A stretch of DNA of 64,000 nucleotides from Corynebacterium sp. SCR221107 (GCF_027886475.1 NZ_CP115670.1:2914001-2978000), one strand, 5' to 3'. Shown: positions 1-8,965, counted from the first letter of the stretch. Notes: generated from the letters alone by a model not told the origin. Made by a program: numbers and translations.

Positions 1-22
1 TCGCTAGTGGTAAGTCTTAAGG

Positions 23-36
23 TGTTAACGCTTACA
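23..36. promoter_or_regulatory. Possible LacI-type operator upstream of PTS operon
   Basis: TGTTAACGCTTACA has the central CG and imperfect dyad typical of LacI/GalR-family operators and lies about 65 bases before the first PTS gene. The assignment is a motif-level guess; no matching regulator gene is visible in the window. Confidence 0.3.
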
Positions 37-99
37 TCTGAGGCGAGACACATGTGAGACCACAGGAATCTTGTACAACACAGAAAGTGGGAGACTTTC

Positions 100-930
100 A
101 TGTCCATGCTCAACGAGCTCTTAGCTCCCGGGGCGGTGAATCTGCACGGCCAGGCGCGCACCTGGCCCGAGGCCATCCGGCTTGCCGGTGGGCTGCTGGA
201 GCAGGCGGGTACCGCCACCGCCGACTACACCGAGGCGATGGTTGCCTCGATTGAGGACAACGGCCCCTATATCGTCGTCGCACCGGGTTTTGCCTTCGCC
301 CATGCGCGCCCCTCGGCCGCGGTCAAGCAGACCTCGATTTCGTGGGTGCGGCTTGATGCGCCGGTGGAGTTCGGCCACAAGTCCAACGACCCGGTCAGCC
401 TCGTGGTCGCCCTCGCCGCCACCGACGCCACCGCCCACCTCAAGGCGATGCAGGAACTGGCCAGCCTGCTGGGAAATAAGCAGGCGCGCGCACGCCTTGA
501 TGAGGTCGCCGACGAGGCGCAGCTGCGCCAGGTGTTGGAGCAGGTAGCCGGTGGCGCGGCGGGAAACGTCGGCAAGCATGCTGCGCCAGCGACTTCGACC
601 GCAGCCAAGCCTGCGCGCGCTCATGCGGCGAACACTGTTGCCTCCAAGGGCAAGATCTACACCGTGTGCGGCAACGGACTGGGCACCTCCTTGTTCCTGA
701 AAAACACCCTTGACCAGGTGCTCGATGCCTGGGGATGGAGCAAGTACCTCACCGTGGAGGCCACCGACACCATCTCCGCGAAAGGCCGCGCCAAGGAGGC
801 CGATTTCCTGCTGACCTCCGGGGAGATCGCCGCCACGCTCGGCGACGTGGGCGTACCCGTCCACGTCATCGAGGATTTCACGTCCCTGTCCGAAATCGAC
901 GCCGCGCTGCGCGAGCTTTATGACGTGTAA
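100..930 (+). CDS. PTS EIIA-EIIB fusion, ascorbate-type
   Basis: This cytoplasmic phosphotransfer protein (276 aa) would pass phosphate from HPr to a sugar-acid carried by the adjacent membrane subunit. Residues 1-150 form a mannitol/fructose-type EIIA with the phosphorylated His68 in GFAFAHARP. An Ala-rich linker (about 150-183) leads to an EIIB domain with phosphocysteine Cys190 in YTVCGNGLGTS, the signature of the L-ascorbate EIIB family. In Escherichia coli these domains are separate proteins (UlaC, UlaB), so this is a fusion. GTGGGAG sits 6 bases before the ATG. The EIIC gene follows after 9 bases, so the two are surely co-transcribed. The substrate is inferred: ascorbate or a related acid sugar. 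Confidence 0.9.
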   Translation: MSMLNELLAPGAVNLHGQARTWPEAIRLAGGLLEQAGTATADYTEAMVASIEDNGPYIVVAPGFAFAHARPSAAVKQTSISWVRLDAPVEFGHKSNDPVSLVVALAATDATAHLKAMQELASLLGNKQARARLDEVADEAQLRQVLEQVAGGAAGNVGKHAAPATSTAAKPARAHAANTVASKGKIYTVCGNGLGTSLFLKNTLDQVLDAWGWSKYLTVEATDTISAKGRAKEADFLLTSGEIAATLGDVGVPVHVIEDFTSLSEIDAALRELYDV

Positions 931-939
931 AGGACCCTC

Positions 940-2517
940 ATGAACGTCTTATTGGCCATCGCCAACTTCCTTGTCAACGAAATTCTCTCCGTGCCAGCAT
1001 TCCTTATCGGCATCATCACCGCCGTCGGCCTATCCGCCCTCGGCAAGTCCGCGGGCCAGGTGCTCGGCAGCGCCATCAAGGCCACGCTGGGCTTCCTCCT
1101 CATCAGCGCCGGCGCCAACCTCGTGGTCGCCTCCTTGGATCCGCTGGGCGCCATGATCACCGGCGCCACCGGCGCCCAAGGCGTGGTTCCCACCAACGAG
1201 GCCATCGTCGGCATCGCCCAGGAACAGTTCGGCTCCCAGGTCGCCTGGATCATGATCTTAGGCTTCGTGGTTTCACTCATCCTGGCCAGGTTCACCCCGA
1301 TGAGCTACGTGTTCCTCACCGGCCACCACGTGCTGTTTATGGCAACACTTCTGACCATGGTTTTGGCCCCGGCGGGCTATTCCTCCTGGGTGGTCATCGT
1401 CTTCGGTGCGGTGCTGCTGGGCATCCTCATGGTGTCGCTGCCCGCCATCGCCCACCCCTGGACGAGGCGCATTACCGGCGACGATTCGATCGCTATTGGG
1501 CATTTCGGCACCGCGGGCTATCTGGCGGCTGGCGCCGTCGGCAAGCTGGTTGGTGGCAAGGGACAGAAGATGTCGGCATCGACGGAGGAGCTCAAGCTAC
1601 CTGAGGGGCTGCGCTTCCTGCGCGACTCCATGGTCGCCACCGCACTGTCCATGGCCTTGATGTATGTAGTCTTGGCCGTGCTGTTCATCGCCCGCGCGGG
1701 CACCGACGAAGCCTTCCAGGCATTCGAGGGCGGTGCCACCGGCGTCGGCGACTACCTCATGCAGTCGGTCACCCAGGGCCTGCAGTTCGGCGTGGCCGTG
1801 GCCGTGATCCTCTTCGGCGTGCGCACCATCCTCGGTGAGCTCGTGCCCGCCTTCCAGGGCATTGCCGCCAAGGTCGTCCCCGGCGCGATCCCGGCGCTGG
1901 ACTGCCCGATCGTGTTCCCCTACGCACAAAATGCCGTGCTGGTTGGTTTCATCTCCTCCTTCGTCGGCGGCCTCGTGGGTCTGGCCGTACTGTCGCTGTG
2001 GCTGAACCCGGCCTTCGGCGTGGCCTTGATCCTGCCCGGGTTGGTGCCCCACTTCTTTACCGGCGGTGCGGCCGGCGTCTACGGCAACGCCACCGGTGGT
2101 CGCCGCGGCGCGGTCTTCGGCGCCTTCACCAATGGCCTGATCATCACCTTCCTGCCCGCCTTCTTGCTGGGCGTTCTGGGCTCCTTCGGCGATGCGAACA
2201 CCACCTTCGGCGACGCCGACTTCGGCTGGTTCGGCCTGCTGCTGGGCTGGTCGTCCAAGGCAGGCGGTGCGCTTGGCCTGGCACTCATGGCCGTGCTCGG
2301 CCTTGCCGTGCTCGCCGTGGCGTGGCTGGTTCAGACCAAGCTTGTCGACGGCGGCTGGGACCCCACCCCGAACCGTCCGCGTCCCGGCGCTGCCGCAGGG
2401 GCTAAGGATGACGCTGCTCCCACCGCCCTTGCCGCTGGTGCTACGGCCGCCTCGCGCAAGTATCCAAAGATTGCACCTCCTGAGGGTGCGCCAGTGCCGC
2501 CGAAGCCGGTGGCCTAA
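940..2517 (+). CDS. ulaA: PTS EIIC, UlaA-like ascorbate transporter
   Basis: This polytopic membrane protein (525 aa) is the transport subunit of the PTS begun by the preceding EIIAB gene. Hydrophobic segments run from residue 1 to about 460, and the family-typical stretch PALDCPIVFPYAQNAVLVGF lies near residue 315. The last 60 residues are an Ala/Pro-rich hydrophilic tail longer than in E. coli UlaA. A ribosome-binding AAAGGA overlaps the end of the upstream gene. A strong terminator follows immediately, so this is a two-gene operon. L-ascorbate is the usual substrate of the family; other aldonate-like acids are possible. Confidence 0.88.
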   Translation: MNVLLAIANFLVNEILSVPAFLIGIITAVGLSALGKSAGQVLGSAIKATLGFLLISAGANLVVASLDPLGAMITGATGAQGVVPTNEAIVGIAQEQFGSQVAWIMILGFVVSLILARFTPMSYVFLTGHHVLFMATLLTMVLAPAGYSSWVVIVFGAVLLGILMVSLPAIAHPWTRRITGDDSIAIGHFGTAGYLAAGAVGKLVGGKGQKMSASTEELKLPEGLRFLRDSMVATALSMALMYVVLAVLFIARAGTDEAFQAFEGGATGVGDYLMQSVTQGLQFGVAVAVILFGVRTILGELVPAFQGIAAKVVPGAIPALDCPIVFPYAQNAVLVGFISSFVGGLVGLAVLSLWLNPAFGVALILPGLVPHFFTGGAAGVYGNATGGRRGAVFGAFTNGLIITFLPAFLLGVLGSFGDANTTFGDADFGWFGLLLGWSSKAGGALGLALMAVLGLAVLAVAWLVQTKLVDGGWDPTPNRPRPGAAAGAKDDAAPTALAAGATAASRKYPKIAPPEGAPVPPKPVA

Positions 2518-2522
2518 GGCTC

Positions 2523-2554
2523 AAGCGGTCCGCTTTCGCGGGCCGCTTTTCTTT
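2523..2554 (+). terminator. Rho-independent terminator of PTS operon
   Basis: An 11-bp stem (AAGCGGTCCGC / GCGGGCCGCTT, one G-T pair) with a TTTC loop is followed by TTCTTT, 5 bases after the EIIC stop codon. Confidence 0.88.
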
Positions 2555-2595
2555 GTGTGCGGGCTGCGCCCGTCAATCCCATGATTCCTCGGCTG

Positions 2596-2710
2596 GGGCT
2601 TCACATCTGCGGTCGAACGGAAACAGTAGAACGGAGTGCCAAAAATACCCCAGGGGGTATGAAAACAGGCCCTTTTCGACCATGCCTATTCGACCGCACA
2701 TGTGAAGCCC
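2596..2710. repeat. 115-bp element bounded by 22-bp inverted repeats
   Basis: Bases 2596-2617 and 2689-2710 are reverse complements with one mismatch. Between them lies a second small dyad (TACCCC-AGG-GGGTA, about 2647-2660). There is no coding sequence. The shape fits a small non-autonomous mobile element or a large cruciform/terminator structure between convergent operons. No second copy was seen in the window. Confidence 0.5.
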
Positions 2711-2736
2711 TTCAAACCGGCCTAGGTCACCCCTTA

Positions 2737-3405
2737 TTACCACAGCCCGCTGAGATCAGTGATCGGCAGCCAATTGGGTTCGATATGGTCGGCCGGATAG
2801 TTCGTCTTGTCAAACGATTGCTCACTGACTTTCACTGGCATGGTGCCCTGCAGCTGGTAGTTTTCAGAAAGGGCACCCGGTTGGGGGGAGTCGTAGGACA
2901 CCTGCCACACACCCAATTGATTGGCATTGAAAAGCACCTCGTAGCGTCCACCGCCTGCAGAGGCCGCACCGTTGACAAGCGAGGCCGTTGCCTGAATGAC
3001 CTGATAGTTCTCGTCGCCGGTCACCATGGTGACCGGCGAATGCCCCCTGTAGAAGTTCATTATCAACATGTCCGGGCGGCTATCGCCGGTAAATTCGCCG
3101 ATGGCGTAGTAGTAGCCTGTGGAAACCTCATCCGGTCCGTGCATGACAGTGTCCAGCTGTGGGGGATTGGCCAACACGGAAGCATACGCCGCACTCAACT
3201 TGTGAAAATTCGTACCCGAGGTCTCCTGACCACCCGCCTGCTCAACAGTCGCAATGGGTGACTCCGGCGCAGCCTGTTCGGGCGTGGCCTGGTCCGGCGC
3301 AACGGTAACCGTCACGTACACTACATCCTCACTAGAGCCACCGCTGCAGGCAACCAGCGTCAATGATGCCAACGCAATCAGGGCGATTCGCTTACTCACA
3401 CGCAT
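2737..3405 (-). CDS. Lipoprotein of unknown function
   Basis: This is a predicted exported lipoprotein of 222 aa. The chosen start gives a lipobox signal peptide, MRVSKRIALIALASLTLVAC, with lipidated Cys20, and it has a GGGAAAGG ribosome site. A low-complexity Thr/Pro/Glu linker follows, then a globular domain with GYYYAIGEFTGDSRPDMLI and a conserved ending PNWLPITDLSGLW. I do not recognise a named domain. A longer reading frame upstream is discarded because it would bury the signal peptide. The gene at 9169-10266 is a clear paralogue (shared YGYAIGEFT-type block, QATASL, GTMP.KV and PTTDPSGL-type ends). The function is unknown; extracytoplasmic binding or sensing is possible. Confidence 0.75.
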   Translation of the reverse strand: MRVSKRIALIALASLTLVACSGGSSEDVVYVTVTVAPDQATPEQAAPESPIATVEQAGGQETSGTNFHKLSAAYASVLANPPQLDTVMHGPDEVSTGYYYAIGEFTGDSRPDMLIMNFYRGHSPVTMVTGDENYQVIQATASLVNGAASAGGGRYEVLFNANQLGVWQVSYDSPQPGALSENYQLQGTMPVKVSEQSFDKTNYPADHIEPNWLPITDLSGLW

Positions 3406-3649
3406 GGCTTCAACCTTTCCCGAGAACATCATGCATCCATTTCCAATAGCGCACATAATACGTCCGGAAACTCGCCCTAACACCTCTTTTAGTTATCAAG
3501 ACACGCGATTTTGATAACTTTGCTCCGCGCCAAGGCCCCTATATGTGCAAAAAATGGCACCGATTCGACATATCCAGCCGGCTGTCCGCGGATGCTCGCG
3601 GGTGGTGCGACGGTGGGCGTCGGTAAGCAAGAGTGAACAAGGCTGCAGC

Positions 3650-6451
3650 CTAGTACTTGAGGACCTCCGCCACGATCTCGGCCAGGTGCTTGGCGCTCAC
3701 GCCGGTACCTTGGGCGATCTGCGTGCGGCAGGAGAATCCGTCGGCAAGCACGGTGCCGCCGTTGTCCTTGTCCATGGCGCGCACGCGGGGGAAGAGCTCG
3801 CGCTCGCCAAGCTGCATGGACATCTCGCCGTGGCCCTTCTCAAAGCCCCAGTTTCCGGCAAGCCCGCAGCAACCGGTCTCGATCTGGGCCTCGCTAAAGC
3901 CTAGGGCATCAAGGATTGCCGACGCCTCGGCGCCGCCGCCGGCCGAACGCTCGTGGCAGTGGACTTGGGTGAGCACGTTGCCAGCCGCCTCGATGCGCTG
4001 CGCGGGGATCGCGCCGGTATCGACGAGCTCCCTAATCTTCGGTGCCACAACCTCGGCGAAGCTCTTGGTCGCGGCCGCAAGCGGTGCGATATTCGGGTTA
4101 AGCTCTGCCGCTTCGCCGCGCAACATCGTGGTACACGAGGGTTCGATGGCCACCACGTTAAGTCCCTGGTCAAGGTAGGGTTTCATGACCTTCGCCGTGT
4201 GATCCAAGACCCTGTTGACCATCCCCAGCTGGCCGGTGGAATGCCAGGTCAGCCCGCAGCAGACGAACTCCTGCGGGATGATGACCTCAAATCCTAGCGC
4301 CTCCAACGCCTCCACGGCAGCGGTCGCGGGCCCTGTGGCCAGCGAACTATTGAAGGAGTCCGGCCACAGGACGATCTTCTCCCCGCCGCCTTGAGGGGTC
4401 CGCGTGCGCGCCCACCGACGTAGGCCGGTGTGGGCGAAGCGGATCAGTGGGCGAGAAGAATCGAGACCACCGAGTGCGGCGACCGCCTTCGGGAAGCGGG
4501 TCATGATGGTGTCGATGAGCGTCGGCAAGCCGAAAACCTTGTGCGCGATGAAGCCGGTCAGCGGCAGCCACCCCATCACGTAGTGCGCCATCGGGCGCAG
4601 TTTCCCCTTGTAGTGATGGTTGAGGAACTCCGACTTGTAGGTGGCCATATCCACGTTGACTGGGCACTCCGAGGAACAGGCCTTACACGACAGGCACAAA
4701 TCCAACGCCTGCGCCGCATCGTCCCCGGTGACGGTCTCACCGCGGAAGAGCTCGGACAGGATCCGCGAGCGCCCGCGGGTGGAGTGCACCTCGTCGCCGG
4801 TGATCTGGAAGCTGGGGCACATCGCGCCCTCCATCGATCGACAGGCACTCACCCCCACGCAGCGGTTGACGGCGCGCAGGAAGTCGCCGCCATCGTGCGA
4901 GAAGGCATGCGCCTGAGTGATGTCCAGGTTGCGCTGGCCGGGATCCATGCGCAGGCCCTGGTCCACGGGATCGGCCCAGACCAGCACGCCGGGGTTGAAG
5001 ATGCGCTCGGGGTCGAAGATGAGCTTGAACTGCTCGAAGAGTGCGCGCATCTCGGGCGAATACATTGTGGACAATAGTTCCGAGCGCGCGCGGCCGTCGC
5101 CGTGCTCGCCGGACAGCGATCCGCCATAGGAGGTCACCAGCTCCGCCGCCTCACGCATGAAGGCGCTAAAGACCTTGATTCCCTCGTCGGTTTGGAAGTC
5201 GAAGCTGATCCGCACGTGTACGCAGCCTTCGCCGAAGTGCCCGAAGGGGATGCCTTTGAGCTGATGGCGATCCATGAGCGCGTACAGGTCGCGGAGGTAC
5301 TCGGCGAGGTTTTCCGGCGGGACGGCGGAGTCCTCCCAGTTCGGCCACGCCTCGCCGCCGTCGGGCAGGCGCGTGACGGTGCCTGCCGACGCTTCGCGGA
5401 TGCGCCACAGTTCGCGCATCGCCTTGGGGTCGGTGACCACCACGAACGCGCGGGTGGGCACTGAGGCCGCTACCTCCTCGGCGCGCCTGCGCGCCGCAGC
5501 TTCGGTTTCCGCGCCGACCTCGCAATACAGCCAGCCGCCAGCCCCCGGCTGCCCGGGCAGGTTCTCACCGGCATGTTCCTGGCCGTTCTTGCTGCGCAGC
5601 GCATCCAGCAGGTCGCCGCCCATGCCCTCGATCGTGGCCACCCCCTCAAGACGCAGGGCTGCTGCGTGCCGGGCGGCCTCAAACACGGTGTCAAAGGCGA
5701 GCACCGCCAGGGCGGTGGCCTGAGGCTTAGCCACCAGCTTGACCTTGAGCTTGGTGATGATCCCAAGAGTGCCCTCCGAGCCCGCGATGGCCTTGGCCAT
5801 GTCCGCGGCGAGGTAGTGCAGTCCGTAGCCAGAGACCTGGCGGGGGAAGCGCCCGAGCTCGGCCTGGATCAGGTCGGCGTTGTCATCAAAGAGGCTGCGC
5901 AGCTGGGCGTCAATGACCGGGTCGCTGCAGCCGTCCTGGGTGACGGTGACCTCACGCCCGTCTGCCAGCATGAGGGTGATCTCCGCTAGGTTCTCGGCGG
6001 CGGTTCCATAGGCCACCGAGTGCGAGCCGCAGGCGTTGTTGGCGACCATGCCGCCGATCGTGCAGCGCGAATGCGTGGACGGGTCAGGTCCGTAGGTCAG
6101 CCCGTATTCGGCCGCCGCCGCGCGCAGCTGATCGCAGACCACGCCCGGCTCCACCTCGGCGGTTGCGGCGACGGGGTCGATGTTCAAGATCCGGTTGAAG
6201 TGCCGGGAGGTGTCGATAATCAGCCCATCGCCGATGGCGTTGCCCGCCACCGACGAGCCACCGCCGCGGCCCACGATGGGCCAGCCCTTCTCGCGCGCAT
6301 AGGCAATCGCCTCGCGGATGTCTTCGACCGTGTGCGGTTCCAGCACTGCTGCGGGCACGCGGCGGAAGATCGAGGCGTCGGAGGAATATGCCGCCCGGGT
6401 GGGCATATCGCGTCGGAGTTGGGAAGGAACCTTTGTCTGCACAGGTAGCAT
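3650..6451 (-). CDS. FAD- and Fe-S-containing 2-hydroxyacid dehydrogenase
   Basis: This large flavoprotein (933 aa) joins GlcD-like and GlcF-like halves. It should oxidise a D-2-hydroxyacid (D-lactate, glycolate or D-2-hydroxyglutarate, as in the YdiJ/Dld families) and pass electrons to the respiratory chain. A PCMH-type FAD-binding domain (IVGRGGGSSVAGNAIGDGLI) is followed by a FAD-oxidase C domain (HFGEGCVHVRI, SGEHGDGRARSE). Ferredoxin-like cysteines follow (CLSCKACSSECP), then two CCG domains (FVCCGLTWHS, TGCCGLAGNWGF). The ATG at 6451 has AAAGGAG directly upstream; an earlier in-frame Met lacks one. It is divergent from the GntR gene, only 45 bp away, and a putative operator overlaps its start codon. 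The exact substrate is not decidable here. Confidence 0.88.
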   Translation of the reverse strand: MLPVQTKVPSQLRRDMPTRAAYSSDASIFRRVPAAVLEPHTVEDIREAIAYAREKGWPIVGRGGGSSVAGNAIGDGLIIDTSRHFNRILNIDPVAATAEVEPGVVCDQLRAAAAEYGLTYGPDPSTHSRCTIGGMVANNACGSHSVAYGTAAENLAEITLMLADGREVTVTQDGCSDPVIDAQLRSLFDDNADLIQAELGRFPRQVSGYGLHYLAADMAKAIAGSEGTLGIITKLKVKLVAKPQATALAVLAFDTVFEAARHAAALRLEGVATIEGMGGDLLDALRSKNGQEHAGENLPGQPGAGGWLYCEVGAETEAAARRRAEEVAASVPTRAFVVVTDPKAMRELWRIREASAGTVTRLPDGGEAWPNWEDSAVPPENLAEYLRDLYALMDRHQLKGIPFGHFGEGCVHVRISFDFQTDEGIKVFSAFMREAAELVTSYGGSLSGEHGDGRARSELLSTMYSPEMRALFEQFKLIFDPERIFNPGVLVWADPVDQGLRMDPGQRNLDITQAHAFSHDGGDFLRAVNRCVGVSACRSMEGAMCPSFQITGDEVHSTRGRSRILSELFRGETVTGDDAAQALDLCLSCKACSSECPVNVDMATYKSEFLNHHYKGKLRPMAHYVMGWLPLTGFIAHKVFGLPTLIDTIMTRFPKAVAALGGLDSSRPLIRFAHTGLRRWARTRTPQGGGEKIVLWPDSFNSSLATGPATAAVEALEALGFEVIIPQEFVCCGLTWHSTGQLGMVNRVLDHTAKVMKPYLDQGLNVVAIEPSCTTMLRGEAAELNPNIAPLAAATKSFAEVVAPKIRELVDTGAIPAQRIEAAGNVLTQVHCHERSAGGGAEASAILDALGFSEAQIETGCCGLAGNWGFEKGHGEMSMQLGERELFPRVRAMDKDNGGTVLADGFSCRTQIAQGTGVSAKHLAEIVAEVLKY

Positions 6452-6457
6452 GTTACT
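6444..6457. promoter_or_regulatory. Putative GntR operator overlapping dehydrogenase start
   Basis: GGTAGCATGTTACT matches the perfect palindrome AGTAACATGTTACT at 8952-8965 at 12 of 14 positions and covers the dehydrogenase start codon. It is likely bound by the divergent GntR regulator (inference). Confidence 0.5.
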
Positions 6458-6496
6458 CCTTTCGTTGGGCCGCGTGGCCATGTATGGGAAACTGGT

Positions 6497-7198
6497 GTGG
6501 TGGAAAGTCTCACCGAGAAAGTGATGGATTATGTGCGCGACGGGGTAGCGCAGGGAACCATGGTTCCCGGCCAGTGGTACTCGGTGTACAAGCTCGCCAG
6601 CGAGCTAGACATCTCCCGCTCGCCCGTGCGCGACGGACTACTCCGGCTCGAAGAAGCGGGCCTGATCTCCTTCACCCGCAATCGGGGCTTCCAGATCGTG
6701 CCTACCAATCCCGCCGATGTCGCCGAGCTTTTTGCCCTGCGCCTGGGCATCGAGCCGCCCGCCGCCTACCGCGCCGCACGCCAGCGCACCCCCGCCCAGC
6801 TGGCGGAGGCCCACCGCCTGGTCGAGGCGATGACGCAGGCCGCAGGCCGCGGCGATGAGCGCACATTTTTCGCCCACGACCGGGCCCTTCACCACCAGAT
6901 CCTGGTAATGGGCGGCGCCCGCCGCGGCGTCGCCATCGTCGACCGCATCCGCGACAACACCGTGCTCCTTGGCCACTCAACGGCGGGTAGGAGCCGTTCG
7001 CTTGCCGATATCCTGGCCGAACATCAGCCGATCATCGAGGCCATCGAGCGCGGCGACGGGCTCATCGCGGCCGCCGCGATGCGTAGCCACCTGGGCTCCA
7101 CCGGCAGGCTGTTGCTTGCCCAGGCCGCGCACACGGCCGGGCTCGATGAGCAGGCCACCGCCACGATCTGGGCCGACTACACCGCGGGGCTGCTCTAG
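6497..7198 (+). CDS. GntR-family regulator (FCD type)
   Basis: This 233-aa DNA-binding regulator has an N-terminal winged helix (about residues 5-70, with LASELDISRSPVRDGLLRLEEAGLI) followed by an all-helical FCD effector domain with metal-ligand-type residues (D..H near HDRALHHQIL). Regulators of this type often control lactate or glycolate oxidation. It is divergent from the dehydrogenase across 45 bp and close to the DctM transporter, so it probably controls both. The start codon is GTG (two consecutive GTGs at 6497 and 6500) with only a weak GGGAA upstream. The effector is inferred to be the hydroxyacid substrate. Confidence 0.85.
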   Translation: MVESLTEKVMDYVRDGVAQGTMVPGQWYSVYKLASELDISRSPVRDGLLRLEEAGLISFTRNRGFQIVPTNPADVAELFALRLGIEPPAAYRAARQRTPAQLAEAHRLVEAMTQAAGRGDERTFFAHDRALHHQILVMGGARRGVAIVDRIRDNTVLLGHSTAGRSRSLADILAEHQPIIEAIERGDGLIAAAAMRSHLGSTGRLLLAQAAHTAGLDEQATATIWADYTAGLL

Positions 7199-7210
7199 GC
7201 CCGCGATGCC

Positions 7211-7247
7211 CACACAGGCAGCAAAAAGGCAGCACACAGGCAGCAAA
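7211..7247. repeat. Two-copy short tandem repeat
   Basis: CACACAGGCAGCAAA occurs at 7211-7225 and 7233-7247 (22-base period), with further GGCA.CAA echoes just after. It lies between the convergent GntR and small membrane protein genes. Confidence 0.6.
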
Positions 7248-7275
7248 TAGGCAACAAGGAGCCGACCAGCCGCCG

Positions 7276-7491
7276 CTACTTCTTCGGCGCGTAGGTGAGG
7301 ATGAAGGCGCACACCGCGCACAGCGTGGATGCCCAGAAGGCATAGGGGGCGATACTCTTTGTCGCCCCGGTCACTAGCTCATTGCTCAAGGTAAATAGGC
7401 CCAGCGCCTGCACGCCCACGATGGCCACACCGCCGATCAGAAAGGCCGCGAGGAAGAGATAAAACAGGACTCGAACAAGCTTGAAAATCAT
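7276..7491 (-). CDS. Small two-helix membrane protein, TRAP partner
   Basis: A 71-aa protein with two predicted membrane helices (about residues 5-33 and 45-66) and a Lys-Lys C-terminus. Its ATG begins directly after the stop codon of the DctM-like gene (TAGATG junction), so the two are translationally coupled. It occupies the place of a TRAP small subunit (DctQ), but DctQ proteins normally have four helices and about 160-200 residues. It may be a minimal or divergent replacement, or an unrelated helper. No database family is recognised from sequence alone. Confidence 0.7.
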   Translation of the reverse strand: MIFKLVRVLFYLFLAAFLIGGVAIVGVQALGLFTLSNELVTGATKSIAPYAFWASTLCAVCAFILTYAPKK

Positions 7492-8847
7492 CTAGAGCAC
7501 CTCCGGTACATACACTGGCAACCATCCCATGCCCACCAGCCAGGCAAGCAGGATCATCGGCAAGACAAAGTAGATGATGAGCGGGACAAACATCTTGGTG
7601 GGGTTGGCCTCCGCGATGGCGGAGGAGAGGTAGATCGGCGCACCCACCGGCGGCGAGGCCCCTTCGGTGGAGGTGCACAGCAAGATCACCACGATCGCGA
7701 TGGTGGGGTCGATGCCCACGGCGGTCAGCGCCGCCACCGCGGGCGCGCCGATGGCCGCAGCCGTCGCCGTGGAGGACAGCGGTGTCGCGACGATGACCGA
7801 CAGGATGCACACAGCCACAATCATGAGCCACTTCGGCAGGGACATGGAGTTAAGCGCATCCGACAGCTGCGGGCCCACGCCAAGTTCTTCCATGATGGTC
7901 GCCGCAGCCAGCGCCGAGAACAAGGAGATGCCGACGGTGGCAAAGCTGGGCAGATCCCGCTTGATCTGCGCGGCAAAGTGCGCCCGGTTTTGGTTAATGC
8001 GATTGGCACCCTCGACCAGCGCGATGAGGGTGATGAGGATGGGCACCCACACGATAATCGAGATCGACTTGATGCCATCGGCCCCCACGCGATGCTCCTC
8101 GCCGAGCCAGCGGGCCAGCGGACCGATGGTCACCATGACGGGGATAATGATGCCTAAGAAGATCAGCGGCGAGCGCCATCCGTTTTTCAGCGCACCCAGG
8201 AAGGGGACGATCTCCGCGGCGGGCGTGCGCGGCACCGCGTCCTTCCGCGACCACATAAACACCACGGCCAGGCGGTAGAGCACGGCGTATGCGCCGGCGC
8301 AGGCCAGCGCCACATACACCGACGAGGAGCTTGCGCCGGCGGCGGCGGGCAGCGCCAGGATGATAAACATCGTGGAGTTCGGCGGCAGGGCAACGCCCAG
8401 GCCGGAGTTACCTGCCACCAAGGTGGCCGCGCGTTCGCTGGACCAGCCGGTTTGTTTCATCCAGGGGATGGTAACCGAGCCCACGGTGGCGGAGTTGCCC
8501 GCGGTCGATCCCGCAATCAGGCCGATCATGGCCGAACCCAGCGTCGACACATAGGCCGCGCCACCGCGGAGCCTGCCGAAGATCGAGTTCAAGATGGTGA
8601 TGAGCCGGTCGATCAGCCCGGTTGACTGCACGATGATGCCCATAAACACAAAGGCCATGCCCGCGAAGGTCACCTCGGATTTTCCCGCTGTTGTTATCCC
8701 GTGCCACAACAGCTGCGGCGCGTCTTTGCCGCCCACCAGCGCCACGCCGATGAGCCCCACGAGCAGCGCCTCGGAGATCTCGCGCTTGAGAAACACGTTG
8801 ACGATCACCGCGATGGCGATGAACACGACAAGCGCAACAATTCCCAT
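7492..8847 (-). CDS. dctM: TRAP transporter large permease, DctM-like
   Basis: This 451-aa polytopic membrane protein has the DctM pattern: a GSTAGNSATVGSVTIPWM block, a paired hydrophobic repeat, and a C-terminal GASPPVGAPIYLSSAIAEAN block. DctM proteins are sodium-coupled symporters for carboxylates. A DctP-type substrate-binding protein is not encoded nearby, and the small partner is unusually short. AAAGGAG precedes the ATG. The gene reads away from a perfect palindrome (8952-8965) that resembles the site over the dehydrogenase start, which suggests common GntR control and a role in importing the dehydrogenase substrate. Confidence 0.85.
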   Translation of the reverse strand: MGIVALVVFIAIAVIVNVFLKREISEALLVGLIGVALVGGKDAPQLLWHGITTAGKSEVTFAGMAFVFMGIIVQSTGLIDRLITILNSIFGRLRGGAAYVSTLGSAMIGLIAGSTAGNSATVGSVTIPWMKQTGWSSERAATLVAGNSGLGVALPPNSTMFIILALPAAAGASSSSVYVALACAGAYAVLYRLAVVFMWSRKDAVPRTPAAEIVPFLGALKNGWRSPLIFLGIIIPVMVTIGPLARWLGEEHRVGADGIKSISIIVWVPILITLIALVEGANRINQNRAHFAAQIKRDLPSFATVGISLFSALAAATIMEELGVGPQLSDALNSMSLPKWLMIVAVCILSVIVATPLSSTATAAAIGAPAVAALTAVGIDPTIAIVVILLCTSTEGASPPVGAPIYLSSAIAEANPTKMFVPLIIYFVLPMILLAWLVGMGWLPVYVPEVL

Positions 8848-8951
8848 CTCTCGCTCCTTTCCATCGATTACGTTGGGTCTTCGTTCTCATCCAGCGACCA
8901 ACCTTTGAGTTAGTCAGCTCAATACGACACCCTTTCGGTGATGTAGAGCAC

Positions 8952-8965
8952 AGTAACATGTTACT
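8952..8965. promoter_or_regulatory. Palindromic operator upstream of DctM operon
   Basis: AGTAACATGTTACT is a perfect 14-bp palindrome about 105 bases before the DctM start. A near copy overlaps the dehydrogenase start at 6444-6457. It is probably the site for the local GntR regulator. Confidence 0.55.

Noticed and set aside
3545..3649. Possible terminator after the FAD dehydrogenase
   Set aside because: Only weak GC pairing (CCGCG around 3590-3605) and no T run; a GTCGGTAAGC variant is present, but no convincing hairpin.
7211..7247. CRISPR-like repeat
   Set aside because: Only two 15-base units with 7-base spacing; far too short and few for an array.
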